Below, in pieces: positions 31,270-42,200 of a DNA stretch of 64,000 bases. The notes beneath the pieces were generated by a model. The model ran no database searches. It was not told the DNA's origin and saw nothing but the letters and a program-made list of their open reading frames with translations. The position numbers and the translations under genes are program-made. Positions within the stretch are counted from its first letter, which is position 1, and the number at the start of each line of letters is the position of its first letter. Source of the DNA: Albugo candida. Lineage: Eukaryota > Oomycota > Peronosporomycetes > Albuginales. Location: positions 124,001 through 188,000 of the forward strand of contig JBDOQK010000027.1 in NCBI GenBank assembly GCA_040437565.1, given 5' to 3'.

Positions 31270-33230
31270 ATGTCATTTGGAAGGGTCCGACGATAGAGTT
31301 GGGGATGTGGGCGCACCCTCCGAAGGCAACGTTTCGTCAGCGGGAAAGATACGAGGAGACGTGTCACCAACACACGGCGATATAACAGAAAGTATGTCGG
31401 AAGATCGCCGATATGTATTATGTCATTTAACGACCGTGCAGCTTGAAATTGTGCGGAATCTTGTAGTTTGTAAGCGGGCCGAATACATAGGAAATGTATA
31501 TGGTAACAAGTAAGAATAGTTTCAAATTTACACACAAGAAAAACCCATTAATAGGGTATGAACCTAAGGACGCCTATCGTTCCCATGGGCGCCGAGGGCG
31601 AGCGAACGACAACGGGCGACCGCAACCAGATCGCCGTATCTCCACCTACAGAGATAGCAGAGGCAGCTGCGCGTGAGGTGGGAGATGTATCCAGTAATGT
31701 CAACCTCAAGATAATTGAGACATTGACGGCCATGCAAGAACGCATGGCTCACCTCGAGCTATCGCGGCCCAAGAGAAAAGAGGACTAGCGCATGAAAGGC
31801 GCTCAGGAAACTGGTGTGTTCCAGTCCAGTTTGGAAAAAGTTTCGGATCGTCTCGGATGGAGATGAATGCGATTCTACATACCCTCCATCGGCGCGAGCT
31901 CCTGTACCAAGGGCACCGCATTTCCAGAGCTTAATGTACCGACAGCATCTAAGATATGCCGCCATGAGGCAGAATCACGCTATGCCTCAGGAGGAGATGC
32001 CGCATCGTGCACCTGTTTCGCCTGACTACAACCCAGCTTAGATGTTTCAGTGTGGTGTACCGGATGCTCGACAGAGGAAGCTGTCAATATGATCGCTCGA
32101 TGGTAAAGAGCTCTACGAAAGACTAGGTTCAGGGTTTCTAGACTGGGATCATCATTTCGTTCGCCAGCTCGTGCTGGCTCAGATGCCCTATGGTTTTGAT
32201 TGGTGGGAAGAAGTCAAGCCTGACCTCCGAGGGCGCTATTTGAGTGGCACTGCGGAGCGTTATTATCATAAAAACTTGAGACATGGTGGCAACAGCAGCC
32301 GACGCTGCAACACGTCATGGAAAGACTACACCAGACATTAAAGCAACCATCACTCAAGCCCAGGCAAACAAGTTGACAGCCAGGAAGGACTCGAAGCGGT
32401 GGTGGCCTGAACATTACTTGTATCTCGTCGCAGTCAGTAATGCGACGGGTCGCGCAGAAGCGCTGGCTTTCTAGAATGTTGTCCATTACGCCTCAACTGG
32501 TCTCCGTCATGTACTTATGGCGAAGTAGGACAATAACCGTACAGAATACTTGAGAGACGCCGAGGAGCTGGCGCATTTTGCACAGGCGATTGAAATCGAT
32601 GTGCGTGGCGCCAAGACTACTGGAAAGGACGTTGTGCTATATGTCGGGAATTTGTAGCCAAGACATGAGTGTCGGACGTGCTACAACTGTAACAAAGCTG
32701 GACATACCGCGGCGGACTGCTGTGTCAAAAAGAACAAGGGAGGGGGAAACGGTAATGGACGTGGCGTTCATATGCCTCTCTCTGTAGTAAATTACAAAGA
32801 GATAATTCAAGATCGATGGATTTTGGACAGTCGGTCTGGTCGACACCTTGCCTGCGATGAGCGAATGCTTGAAAAATCCCGCGACTGTGACAACGAGTGC
32901 TTGTTGCCAGATGGACAATCGCTACGTGTGATGAAGGTCAGGTCCGTGCTTCTCCAGGTGACGCCGCTGGTAGACCTTGCACAGTGCGCTTGACTAATGT
33001 TCACCTCGCACCATTAGTCATGAGAAACATTATCTCATATGGAAAGATGGGGAGCAAGGCTTTCAAGCTCATGTATGTAGCCGGTCGTCGGTCAAAGGTA
33101 GATTCCAAGACTGGTACGGTGGTTTTTGACGTTCAGTTGAAGGTGTCTATATTACTAGAATTAGACAAACTGGCTTCTCTAGTTGCCTAGGCTATCTTAA
33201 ATAACATATATACATATAAAAAACGTGTCG
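31270..33230 (+). mobile_element. Decayed Ty1/copia-type LTR retrotransposon fragment
   Basis: The stretch holds a gag-like region with a CCHC zinc-knuckle pattern (CYNC, then H and C) near 32670-32730. It is followed by a copia-style protease region beginning around 32815 (a DRWILD lead-in), in the usual gag-to-protease order on the plus strand. Integrase and reverse transcriptase were not recognised, and no terminal repeats could be paired, so the ends are approximate. The element is clearly broken, with many interruptions spread across its length, and looks old. It lies in a gene-poor zone beside a gap. Confidence 0.7.
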
Positions 33231-33334
33231 TGAAATACCTGTGAGAGATGATAGAATGTCGTCTCGTTGATAATCTCGTATCGTAGTAGCCTCAGCACCC
33301 TTAATACGGGACTGTGTCCAGCTTGTAAATGCTG

Positions 33335-33434
33335 NNNNNNNNNNNNNNNNNNNNNNNNNNNNNNNNNNNNNNNNNNNNNNNNNNNNNNNNNNNNNNNNNN
33401 NNNNNNNNNNNNNNNNNNNNNNNNNNNNNNNNNN
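33335..33434. other. Assembly gap (100 N)
   Basis: One hundred N between the copia fossil and the tRNA gene. The flanks share no overlap that I can see, so sequence is probably missing, perhaps repeat DNA. Confidence 0.95.
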
Positions 33435-33544
33435 ATGTCGACTTGAACCATTGTTTTCGAGAGGAAGGAGTTGAAAAAGGTTGTTTTTTCGAGTTGTTTT
33501 TACTAAATTGCCAAGTTACTTAGTAGCCGGCAAATTGAGAAGTG

Positions 33545-33617
33545 GTCTTCGTGGCCCAATGGATAAGGCGTCCGCCTACGAAGCGGGAGATTGCGGGTTC
33601 GAGTCCCGTCGAAGACT
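33545..33617 (+). tRNA. tRNA-Arg (anticodon ACG)
   Basis: A 73-base cloverleaf. The acceptor arms gtcttcg and cgaagac pair over 7 bases, with discriminator t at 33617. The D arm is gccc...ggc, the anticodon stem tccgc/gcggg, and the loop ctacgaa has anticodon ACG (A34, read as inosine) for CGT codons. The T arm is gcggg-ttcgagt-cccgt. The A box (tggcccaatgg) and B box (ggttcgagtcc) are intact, and there is no intron. A T-rich tract suitable for Pol III termination follows within about 70 bases. Confidence 0.95.
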
Positions 33618-33743
33618 TATTTCTCTGGTTCCTAATACTTATGCTGTCATTTCCTCGAGCTGTAATTCCTGGTCGACAGGAATCATTTTTTAATTCATAA
33701 AGAAGTGGTTGTATTAACATGACCAAGGCGCACCGCAATTAAG

Positions 33744-33886
33744 AAGAAAAAAAAAAAAAAAAANNNNNNNNNNNNNNNNNNNNNNNNNNNNNNNNNNNNN
33801 NNNNNNNNNNNNNNNNNNNNNNNNNNNNNNNNNNNNNNNNNNNNNNNNNNNNNNNNNNNNNNNAAAAAAAAAAAAAAAAAAAAAAA
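33744..33886. repeat. Poly(A) tract spanning a 100-N gap
   Basis: A run of about 18 A, then 100 N (33764..33863), then about 23 A immediately before the stop codon of the carnitine acyltransferase. The break was probably caused by a long homopolymer rather than missing genes. On the minus strand the gene's stop is followed straight away by poly(T). Confidence 0.85.
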
Positions 33887-35857
33887 CTATAACTTCGCAT
33901 TCATTGAGACTATCTCTGTATTCGGTTCGTCGAATAGATGGCTCATATCGACGAGACTATTCTCAATGGAATCACCCATTCTTTGCGCCGGATCACATTC
34001 CAGCGGATCAAACTCGGGAAAATTTTGGCCAAGATCCCGAAGGCATGCGATATTGAACTGGATACAGTCGGCTTTGACACTATAAGCAATACCAAAACCG
34101 TCAGGAACAACTTCGCCCCATCCCCACCCATCAAAAAGCTCATGAGTAAGATGAGACGTTGAAATATGCCATGTGCTTGACCTTTTCAGCAAAGGATTCT
34201 TCTCAAAGAAAGGCACCATACCATCTTGTTCTGGATGAATCAAATGCCTGAGTGCGAGAAGATGCCGGTCTACTCCACGTCCTTGAGCAGCACGGCGCAT
34301 GCAATCAACATGTACCTTGACCGCATCAAGCAACATACTCTTTTTTCTGGCTCGTTTCGTTGTGAAGTTTTTCTCAGTCATGGATTTCGCGAACTCAACA
34401 CTTTGCTGCGAGCAGCTTCTCGCAGTCTCTGTGCGTCCATGTAAAAAAGATCGGGTTTGGATTGCTTCGTACGTCGCGGTATTTCTGCCAAATAGGCGCC
34501 GGTATGCCACTTGAATAGCCATTTGTACAAAAGCATCTGGAGAGCAAGAAAACGTTTTGATGATTTTTTGCTTTCCAAATCCATTAAATACAGTCACGTT
34601 AACAGTATGAGCATGAATCAAGTGCTGGTAGAATTTGCCAGCAGAGTATATCGATGACAAAATCGACTGAGTGAAATGAAATTCATGCCTCTGGGGTTTC
34701 GGTAGATTTTGAGTAGGTCCACGACCCAAGTCGAGTTGTTTACGGTGAAGGCGAGTGAGAATAAAGTCCGCATATACTGACATAGGCATTCCGTCCAGCA
34801 TTGCATGTTCTCCCAGCAAACCTGCCTTGGCATTCCGAAAGACAAATAGCTGGACACACTTATCAAAAAAACGATTTTTTCCATTTCCATGCCACAATGC
34901 TCGGGCTGTTTCTTGTCGAGACATAGGCGCTCCATCTTCCAAAGATAAAAGTAAGATAGCACTTTCGATTGCCTGTAGAGTCGCCTCATTTCCATTATTT
35001 AATAGTACTTCTCGTTGCTCCGCCCATTTGTCACGATTTTGAGCTGACAAAAGGCCGACTGGTGAAGCTTCCCCACTTGTATCCTGAAGGATCCTTTCAA
35101 TTTGGATTTTGATCTCTTCAAATGATAAGAGAGCACAGCAGCCCGATTGACCGTCCGAGATGTTTTCATGGATCAACGGAAATGTATAAAAGTGATTCCG
35201 ATACATGACCACGACATGACGATAAATGCTTGGATTATACAATTTGTAGTAATCTTGCTTGCGACACGGAATTCGGCATGAATTAAACATGTACTTATAG
35301 CCTGTTGCACACATGGGTTTACGGTTTTTTCCCCGACCAACAAAATCTGTACTGTTTTGGCCTGACAAGATTCCTTGTCGGAATACCATAGTTGCACGCA
35401 AGAGTGCTGCAGCTCTTCCTCCTTGCGTACGCTGCTCTAGATGAATAGAGTCAGAAAAATGGAAAAAGTAGCTCACATTAAAAGCTAACGGAGATCTGTC
35501 CTGTAAGTAAACTTCGGTATTCCACCAAAGAGCAAGAAAGCTACTAGTCGAAAATTCTCGGGCGCGCTGGATTAGTCGATTTTGAAGTACAGAGCTTGTG
35601 TGATTTTCTCTAAATCGAAGCACTTGATCAGCCGCCTCACTGAATTCTTTCTCATTCTCACATAATGGTGCAACAGATTGTAAGTAGAGATCTAAAGTCT
35701 CACCCAGCGAAGGAATCGGAAGAGAAGGGATCGATGATTGATGCTTATAGAGATTCAAGGAAGTATCCTCTAGATCCGATTCACATCTATAATCCCCATG
35801 ACACTCACGATAGTGATGTGGACCGTACTTGTTCGCTTGGCCTCCTAAGATCTTCAT
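33887..35857 (-). CDS. Carnitine O-acyltransferase with C-terminal peroxisomal signal AKL
   Basis: 656 residues from the first ATG (35857); ten further codons upstream begin only with GTG. Family landmarks run in order: LALWWNTEVYL, MCATGYKYMFNSCRIP, the catalytic His in GLLGEHAMLDG (H351), YEAIQTRSFLHGRTE (carnitine/CoA contact) and the HISTSHLTHELFDGWGWGEVV segment close to the end. By family it swaps acyl groups between CoA and carnitine. The last three residues are AKL, an accepted PTS1 form, so a peroxisomal location is likely, where it would export chain-shortened acyl groups from beta-oxidation. The stop codon is followed directly by a homopolymer tract. It is divergent from the unknown membrane protein gene that starts 165 bases away. 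Confidence 0.92.
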   Translation of the reverse strand: MKILGGQANKYGPHHYRECHGDYRCESDLEDTSLNLYKHQSSIPSLPIPSLGETLDLYLQSVAPLCENEKEFSEAADQVLRFRENHTSSVLQNRLIQRAREFSTSSFLALWWNTEVYLQDRSPLAFNVSYFFHFSDSIHLEQRTQGGRAAALLRATMVFRQGILSGQNSTDFVGRGKNRKPMCATGYKYMFNSCRIPCRKQDYYKLYNPSIYRHVVVMYRNHFYTFPLIHENISDGQSGCCALLSFEEIKIQIERILQDTSGEASPVGLLSAQNRDKWAEQREVLLNNGNEATLQAIESAILLLSLEDGAPMSRQETARALWHGNGKNRFFDKCVQLFVFRNAKAGLLGEHAMLDGMPMSVYADFILTRLHRKQLDLGRGPTQNLPKPQRHEFHFTQSILSSIYSAGKFYQHLIHAHTVNVTVFNGFGKQKIIKTFSCSPDAFVQMAIQVAYRRLFGRNTATYEAIQTRSFLHGRTETARSCSQQSVEFAKSMTEKNFTTKRARKKSMLLDAVKVHVDCMRRAAQGRGVDRHLLALRHLIHPEQDGMVPFFEKNPLLKRSSTWHISTSHLTHELFDGWGWGEVVPDGFGIAYSVKADCIQFNIACLRDLGQNFPEFDPLECDPAQRMGDSIENSLVDMSHLFDEPNTEIVSMNAKL

Positions 35858-36022
35858 TTGCAAAATTTTATCGAAAATACAGGTCACGAATACCTGCAGA
35901 AATATATAATGCTAACGAAAAATATATATCTGATTCGGATCAAATAAAGAATGTTCGAAATTTTATTATAAAGTCACAACCGCCTCACTGTTGAATAAGC
36001 AAAGCTCAACAAAATCTCCCGA
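35858..36022. promoter_or_regulatory. Shared divergent promoter region
   Basis: 165 AT-rich bases separate the ATGs of the carnitine acyltransferase (minus) and the unknown membrane protein (plus). Both promoters must lie here or overlap the genes. The call rests on orientation only. Confidence 0.35.
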
Positions 36023-37105
36023 ATGAAGAAGGCATTTATCCAGGGCGTAAAGGCCGATGCCGACGCGTACGTTTACAACCTGAAAACCTGTATGAGTCAA
36101 ATTGCCAACACTAGTCTAAATAATGGCACACTAATTTCAGAGACGAGATTCACACAATTTCAAAAAGGTGACGAGTCAACTTTATACGGATCAGTCGGGC
36201 CTCTTATCGATCACTTTGGATCGGAGCTACTTCATCCGTTGCTCAAAGACCCTGAACATGCTTCTGTCGAAGAAGAAGATGTCGAAAAGTTTTTATGGCA
36301 TCCCTCCAGAAAAGTACTCCGACATCACGGCATCACCAGATTCGAAGGAGGGGCTTTGACACAATCCAACGTGACTTGTGGGGATTCAAATCCCATTTTA
36401 ACGATGAAAACACTTGTCGGAACTTTCACGGAAGATGACATGCGAGCTTATACCGGCGTTTTTCTTCTGCTAAACTTTCCTAGCGATTCTGTGGAGATTG
36501 TTGCTGGCACTCGGGGCGATTCGAATCCCGTAAACTTTTACGTGAGTTCGGTTCCAGATAATCTGGCAAAACTGGTACACGACGCAAAGGATCAGATTCG
36601 ACAATGTGTGATGAATAGAACATTCTCTATACAAGGAGTTGTTGGTGGAGGTTGGCGGGAGTTTCATGGAACGAACGACGATGATGAGGACTCGGACGAT
36701 GATGCGATCGAGCCCGCTCTTTTCGGCTATATGGAAACATTTAAGATCTATTACGTGAATAATGTGACGTCTCTTGGAACAAACCTGACTAATGGAACCA
36801 ACATTCTTTCAGCACGATCTGATTTCGCAATGCAGGATGGTAATCGAATGATCATGTCAGCTATCACTGCAGCGGCAGATTGCAAAAATCCATCTCCTTC
36901 GAAGTCGTGCTTTTTCCCGAAACATATGGAGACATTGGGATTCACGCAATCAATTCAGGCGAATGGGTCCGAGAAAGAATCACACCGAGAAGGGGCTATC
37001 TTGTATAGTGTTCTGTTCTCACTCATGGTCGTAATTGTAGCGATTACGTATCGCAACCTGAAACGCCGCACAGGATACCAATCGATTCCACCATTGTCTC
37101 GCTGA
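36023..37105 (+). CDS. Unknown protein with one C-terminal membrane segment
   Basis: 360 residues without introns. I do not recognise the family. One strong hydrophobic helix (ILYSVLFSLMVVIVAITY, about residues 328-345) is followed by a short basic tail (RNLKRRTGYQSI). The rest is soluble, with an acidic stretch (NDDDEDSDDD) and at least eight NxS/T sites, which suggests a lumenal or outer face. However, no signal peptide is present at this ATG, so either an upstream exon is missing or the protein is tail-anchored and the sites are unused. Conserved-looking cysteines (CGDSNP, CMNRTFS context, DCKNPSPSKSCFF) would fit a disulfide-bonded ectodomain. Confidence 0.7.
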   Translation: MKKAFIQGVKADADAYVYNLKTCMSQIANTSLNNGTLISETRFTQFQKGDESTLYGSVGPLIDHFGSELLHPLLKDPEHASVEEEDVEKFLWHPSRKVLRHHGITRFEGGALTQSNVTCGDSNPILTMKTLVGTFTEDDMRAYTGVFLLLNFPSDSVEIVAGTRGDSNPVNFYVSSVPDNLAKLVHDAKDQIRQCVMNRTFSIQGVVGGGWREFHGTNDDDEDSDDDAIEPALFGYMETFKIYYVNNVTSLGTNLTNGTNILSARSDFAMQDGNRMIMSAITAAADCKNPSPSKSCFFPKHMETLGFTQSIQANGSEKESHREGAILYSVLFSLMVVIVAITYRNLKRRTGYQSIPPLSR

Positions 37106-37530
37106 CTTTTGCCGATGTCCTTGTTTGAATATGATTGAGATTTTCTACCTTGCCTAGTGATTCTATTACATGTAAAGTCACAGTGCCACCTTCGTAGCCG
37201 ACTATTTTCTTGTCACCATACTGTACACATATATCCTTTTGCAATCGATTTCAGCATCCTGATTCCATGAATGTCTTGGTACTGGGTTTGAGTGAGCTCG
37301 CTCAAGTCAAATAACTAAGATGAGTTGCTAAGCTCACGATGTTCTTGAGCTGGAGTTTTACTTTCAGTGTTTAATCATAAAACAATGCATACAAACAATT
37401 ACGAGAAAAGATAATTTAGAAGGTACGTCCAAAGCTTTAAATCTGATAGCGGCACTTGTTTTACTCAAGATTAAATGGAGTAACTGGATAATGTTCCCAT
37501 CTACATATAATTGACGAGAGCCAGAACGAA
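37106..37530. other. Intergenic stretch, nothing recognised
   Basis: Between the convergent unknown membrane protein and MsrB. It probably holds both 3' UTRs. No frame or motif of note. Confidence 0.45.
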
Positions 37531-38190
37531 CTACGACTTTGATGATTCTCCCGCATGAAAGATAAGTGAAGCACTATTGACACAGTGACGTTCATCTGTT
37601 GGGGTTGGAAATCCTTCGTTCTTGAAAACATGACCCATGTGACTAGATGGAATTTTATCAGCTCATTTTGGAAAAGCTTACGGTATCGAAATACTACCCG
37701 TTGCAATTAGCGCAAACAATCTCAATACGACGTCCGTCGGGATCTGGAATTGACTACTTGCGTTGCGAAAACAATATTTATATCTTCGATAGATGAATTG
37801 GCTTACCTTGATGGCGTTTGGAACAGCATCGTAAAAAGCTGGCCACCCACAACCGGAGTCAAACTTGGTCTCTGATGTATACACCGGCATTTTGCAACCA
37901 GCGCAAAGATAGGTACCCTCTTTATAATGCTTATTATAGGAGCCACTACCAGCAAGTTCTGTGCCCTTTAGACGAAGGACACGGTATTGTTCTGGATTAA
38001 GGCGTGTTTTCCACTCTTGCTCTGTCCATTCTTTCACATTTTTATTCTCTTTCGACATATTTCGTACGCCTAAACGAATGTCAGATTGCTGTTCGTTGCA
38101 AAAGACTCTACAAAGGCGTTGTAATGGTTGGTTTTGTCGCCACCTGTTGCCAACAAACTGTTGGACGAACACAAACTGACCCAATTTCAT
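37531..38190 (-). CDS. msrB: Peptide-methionine (R)-S-oxide reductase MsrB
   Basis: Three exons, complement(join(37531..37642,37698..37753,37807..38190)), give 183 residues; introns are 53 and 55 bases and phases agree. The fold is clear: RLKGTELAGSGSYNKHY, the zinc pair CAGC and CANC, FDSGCGWPAFYDAV, IEIVCANCNG-HMGHVF, and the catalytic cysteine in RHCVNSASLIF. The enzyme reduces methionine-R-sulfoxide in proteins, using thioredoxin. It has Cys, not Sec, at the active site. The first 43 residues before MSKENK are basic and could be a mitochondrial targeting peptide, with the internal ATG at 38061 giving a cytosolic form. Confidence 0.93.
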
Positions 38191-39269
38191 AATAAGCGAG
38201 CTTTAAGTCGAGGCAACACTATTCAGGTCCATCCACATCAAAGTGAGAGACAAGTACAATGTCGCAATAATCAGAAATGGATGGCGAAAGTTGCTAAGAA
38301 GCACTTGTCGAAAAGATAACCCTGCTACTGCTTCGTATTCCTGCGGGTGTGCCGTCGTACTTGAAATGCGTCAACTGCTCTCATTGTAAATCGAGAGCAA
38401 AGATATCGGAGCCTCAATATGGATCAGATAGAAAACTCTTCGAAAGTTCAAATTTATGCATTGCCGCAAGTGAGCATCATGAATTTGTGCTTTCCCATCC
38501 TTCGTAAGTCTTGTTCTTACTCCAATGACTAGAAAAAACAAAAGTGTAGCTTTGATGATAAAAGGGAACCTGTTTTATGATTGTTTCGGAAGTAAACACT
38601 TATGATCTTTTGAACATGTGCATCCGCACGGTTCACTGGTCAGCGTTAGTTTTCGGTTCAATTCCATATTCCGCTACTCTCGTATTTCTCAGATCCTTCA
38701 TGCGCCAAGTAAAGGACATAGCTCGGAACACTGGGCCAGAAAGCGAAAAGTGTAACATCTAAATTGAAATAGAGATTTGATAATCAGAGATGACACCTTA
38801 TTTCGTTTGACACTTTGCACCGTATTTTATCCATGTGACTTGCAACATAGCTTATTAAGACGGCCCCTAACAGTTTATCACGCAAAAACTTATTTAATAT
38901 CGCTCAAGTCTTTGATCAATTTCTTTGAGAATTGAAGTGTTATGGTAGTACAAGAGTTTCTTGGCATAGGACACACGTATAGCAAGTATTTCGCTGCATG
39001 AGCGAACGCAAGAAATAACCATACTTACGATTATGGCCTGCGAAGAACGAGCACGTTTGAAAAGGTTCATACTGGACTTTGTGTGTAGTAGCACAGATGG
39101 AAACTTCAAGATGGTAAAGAAACCCTCAAGTCGCACCGCTCAACCCGTTTTATAATGATGTCTCTTGGTCACATAAAACTAAATATAAAAAATATTTGAA
39201 ACATTATCAAGGAACAATTGCCAGTTTATATGACGTCCGCGCAAGCTTTGCTGGAGACGGGCTTTAAAC
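38191..39269. other. Intergenic stretch, no gene recognised
   Basis: A plus-strand stretch at about 38320-38505 reads VNCSHCKSRA and HHEFVLSHPS without an ATG and might be part of an unseen exon, but I found no partners. The rest contains the promoter side of MsrB and of the K+ channel gene. Confidence 0.4.
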
Positions 39270-42200
39270 ATGAAAGTATACTGCGAAAACACGCTTCCTG
39301 TCATCAGTTCGCTCCGTAAAAGCTCGCACGGTAATCGGTCGTCAGCTAGAAAGTCTTCTTTGATTGAACTGAGCAAGTCGATGTCAAACGCAACTTCGAA
39401 TGCCTTGTATAGCGGTGAAGACGAAATCGGAAGCGAATCTGTCTGTGATCTACCAATTAGCAACAAAGATTGTACAAAAAAAGCTCGAGTTTGTACTTTT
39501 GTAATCGACCCTCGGAAGCAGTGGAAAGTCCGATGGGATCTATGTATTGGATTACTGGTTGTTTATAGTGCGACGTTGACTCCATATCACATTGGTTTTG
39601 CAGTCAATTTGTCAACTTATGAGCGTTACTTAGATTATACTTTGGACAGCATATTTGCAATTGATGTTGTGCTGAATTTCTTTACGGGATACCACGATGG
39701 AGAATTATACGTTTGTAAGTTACGAAAGATATCTTGGCGCTATGTGCGCTCGTGGTTTTTGATTGATGCTGTTTCAGTTTATCCATTTGAGCTTTTTGTA
39801 GCGTTTGCATCTAGAGGAAGAGGAAAAACTTCATCATTTACATCGTTAAAATTGTTGCGAACCGCTCGTTTATCGCGATTACTAAAGATGATGCGGCTGT
39901 TACGTCTTCGACGTGCGTTTAGGACCACCCAACATGATTCAGTGAATGTATATGTACTTCAAACAGTCAAGTCGTTAATCGTGATCGTGTTCATCATTCA
40001 CTTAATATCGTGCGCATGGTATATGTTTCATACGTGGGATCCAAGTGGCCATTCATGGGTTAGCAATGTTGAAACAAGAATCATGAAATATCCTTACCTT
40101 GTGAGCTTTTATTGGGTGTCAGGAACAATGATGTCTGTTGGATATGGCGATATTGTTGGCATCACAGATGCAGAGCGCATTTTCTCGATATTTGTCATGC
40201 TTCTTGGTTCTGTTTGTGTTGGTTTAATCATTGCGAATATCCAAATGTTAACGAAGAATTATAATCCTCGCGGCATTAAGATAAAGCAGAAATTGATGGA
40301 GACCAAAGAGTTTTTGATAAAGAAAAATGTACCAAGAAATCTCAGACAGAGAATTCTAAGTCAGTTTGAATACCATTGGAATCGGAGAAGTTCCTATAAC
40401 GAAAACAAGATACTTGATGCGTTTCCAAAGCATATGCGATACGAATTATTGCTGGCATCCGTTAAACCTTTTGTGAGACTATTTCCTGTGTTTGGATCAA
40501 CGTCTGTCGAATTTTTTGTCGCTGTGATTCCCAACTTGAAGCCAAATGTTTCGTCAACTGGTCAACTACTTGTCGAAGCTGAATGCATTTGGGAAGATGT
40601 GTACTTCATTTTGACAGGAGAGCTTGACGTCCTCAAGAATAATACTGTTGTAAGCTCAATCGGAGGAGGCGACATTTGTGCAATCGAGTGCCTGGTCATG
40701 GAAAGAAAACGATATTCTCATTCCTATCGAACTTCAATCAAGTGCGAAGTACTTGCGCTTTCCACTATTGTTTTAATGAAAGCAATTCAGCAATGCTCGA
40801 TTGCTAATACATACTTTCATGAAATGGGGGAAAACGCCCACACACGATATGAAGACGATGCTTCTCATCGCGATCCTCGGAACAGCGTTTCAAGAAGGAG
40901 TCTAAAGATGTATCGCAATCTTGGGCTTGATCTGCAGAATCAGCTTCTTCATAACGCTCCGAAATTGACAGAGGTAAAAAAAGGAATGAGATACGAAGAC
41001 GGAATGCAACTACATTGGGCTGTGATACGACCTAATTACAAAAGCCGGATTTTTTGGGACATTATAATGGGATTAATTGTGCTTTTCATAGCTGTCAGCA
41101 TCCCTGTTCGGATTGCTTTTGATATGGAGAGTACGACGCTTTTCGCAATCGACAGAGTATCTGATTGTTTCTTCCTACTCGATATAGTGTTGAATTTTTT
41201 TACATCCTATATCGATGATGCGGGATTAGAGATCGTTGATGCTCGTGAAATTAGATTACACTACTTACGATCATCTTTTGTACTAGACACAGTGAGTACG
41301 ATACCGCTGGACTGGATCGTTGAGATTTCGACCACAAAAGGAAGTTTTCTTTCACTGAAGCTGATCCGTGCAGTCAAGTTTGTTAAGCTCATACGACTTG
41401 TACGTATCTTTAAATTATTTAAGCTCAAGTCTCTTGTCCATTCGGATATTGGAATCAACACGGAGTTTATACAGTTGCTTAAATTGGCAGTCCCCGTGAT
41501 GGCAACCGCTCATTACGTTGGATGTTTCTGGTACTATCTGTCGGCACATCAGGATGCAGAAAAAAAGGTATGGTTCACACAAATCTACTTCCAGAACCCA
41601 GATTCGCTTTTATCGAAGTATGTTGCATCTTTATACTGGGCAATAACGACAATGGCTACGGTTGGGTATGGTGACATCTACGCCGTGACGCCCTCGGAAA
41701 GATCTTACGCGACATTTGTTATGATTGGAGGTGCCATAATTTTTGCTTACGTGATCGGCACCGTGATTGAAATTGTGAGCCATTCTAAAACATTGATGAA
41801 TAGTGAGCATGCTCATGTGCAAAAAATGATGTCATATATCAAAGAACGGGGAGGCACAAAAGAACTTTCACGTTCTTTCCAAACTCATCTAAATTTCGTG
41901 AGCGACGAAGTGACATTCTACAACCAACAAAATCTTTTTGAGTCTCTTACTTGCTCACTTCGGAGTGAGCTAATTTTATTTATCAACACAAATGCGGTCT
42001 CAAGAATAAGATTTTTTGACAAGAAACCGAAATGGTTTTTGGCAATACTGCTACCCAAGATTATTCCACAATACTTTGCTGCTGGAGATGTCTTGATCAG
42101 GTTTCATAGTGTTGTGCAGGGAATATACTTCATATTAAGTGGCGTTGCCATTGCAAGGTTACCCGATGTAGATAAGAAGCCGGGCAATCCGGGTAATGGG

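Noticed and set aside
33481-33693. A short plus-strand protein frame over the tRNA
   Set aside because: It is the translation of the tRNA-Arg gene and its flanks; the cloverleaf explains the sequence.
36168-36359. Alternative plus-strand frame inside the unknown membrane protein
   Set aside because: It overlaps a longer frame with better composition and shows no motif.
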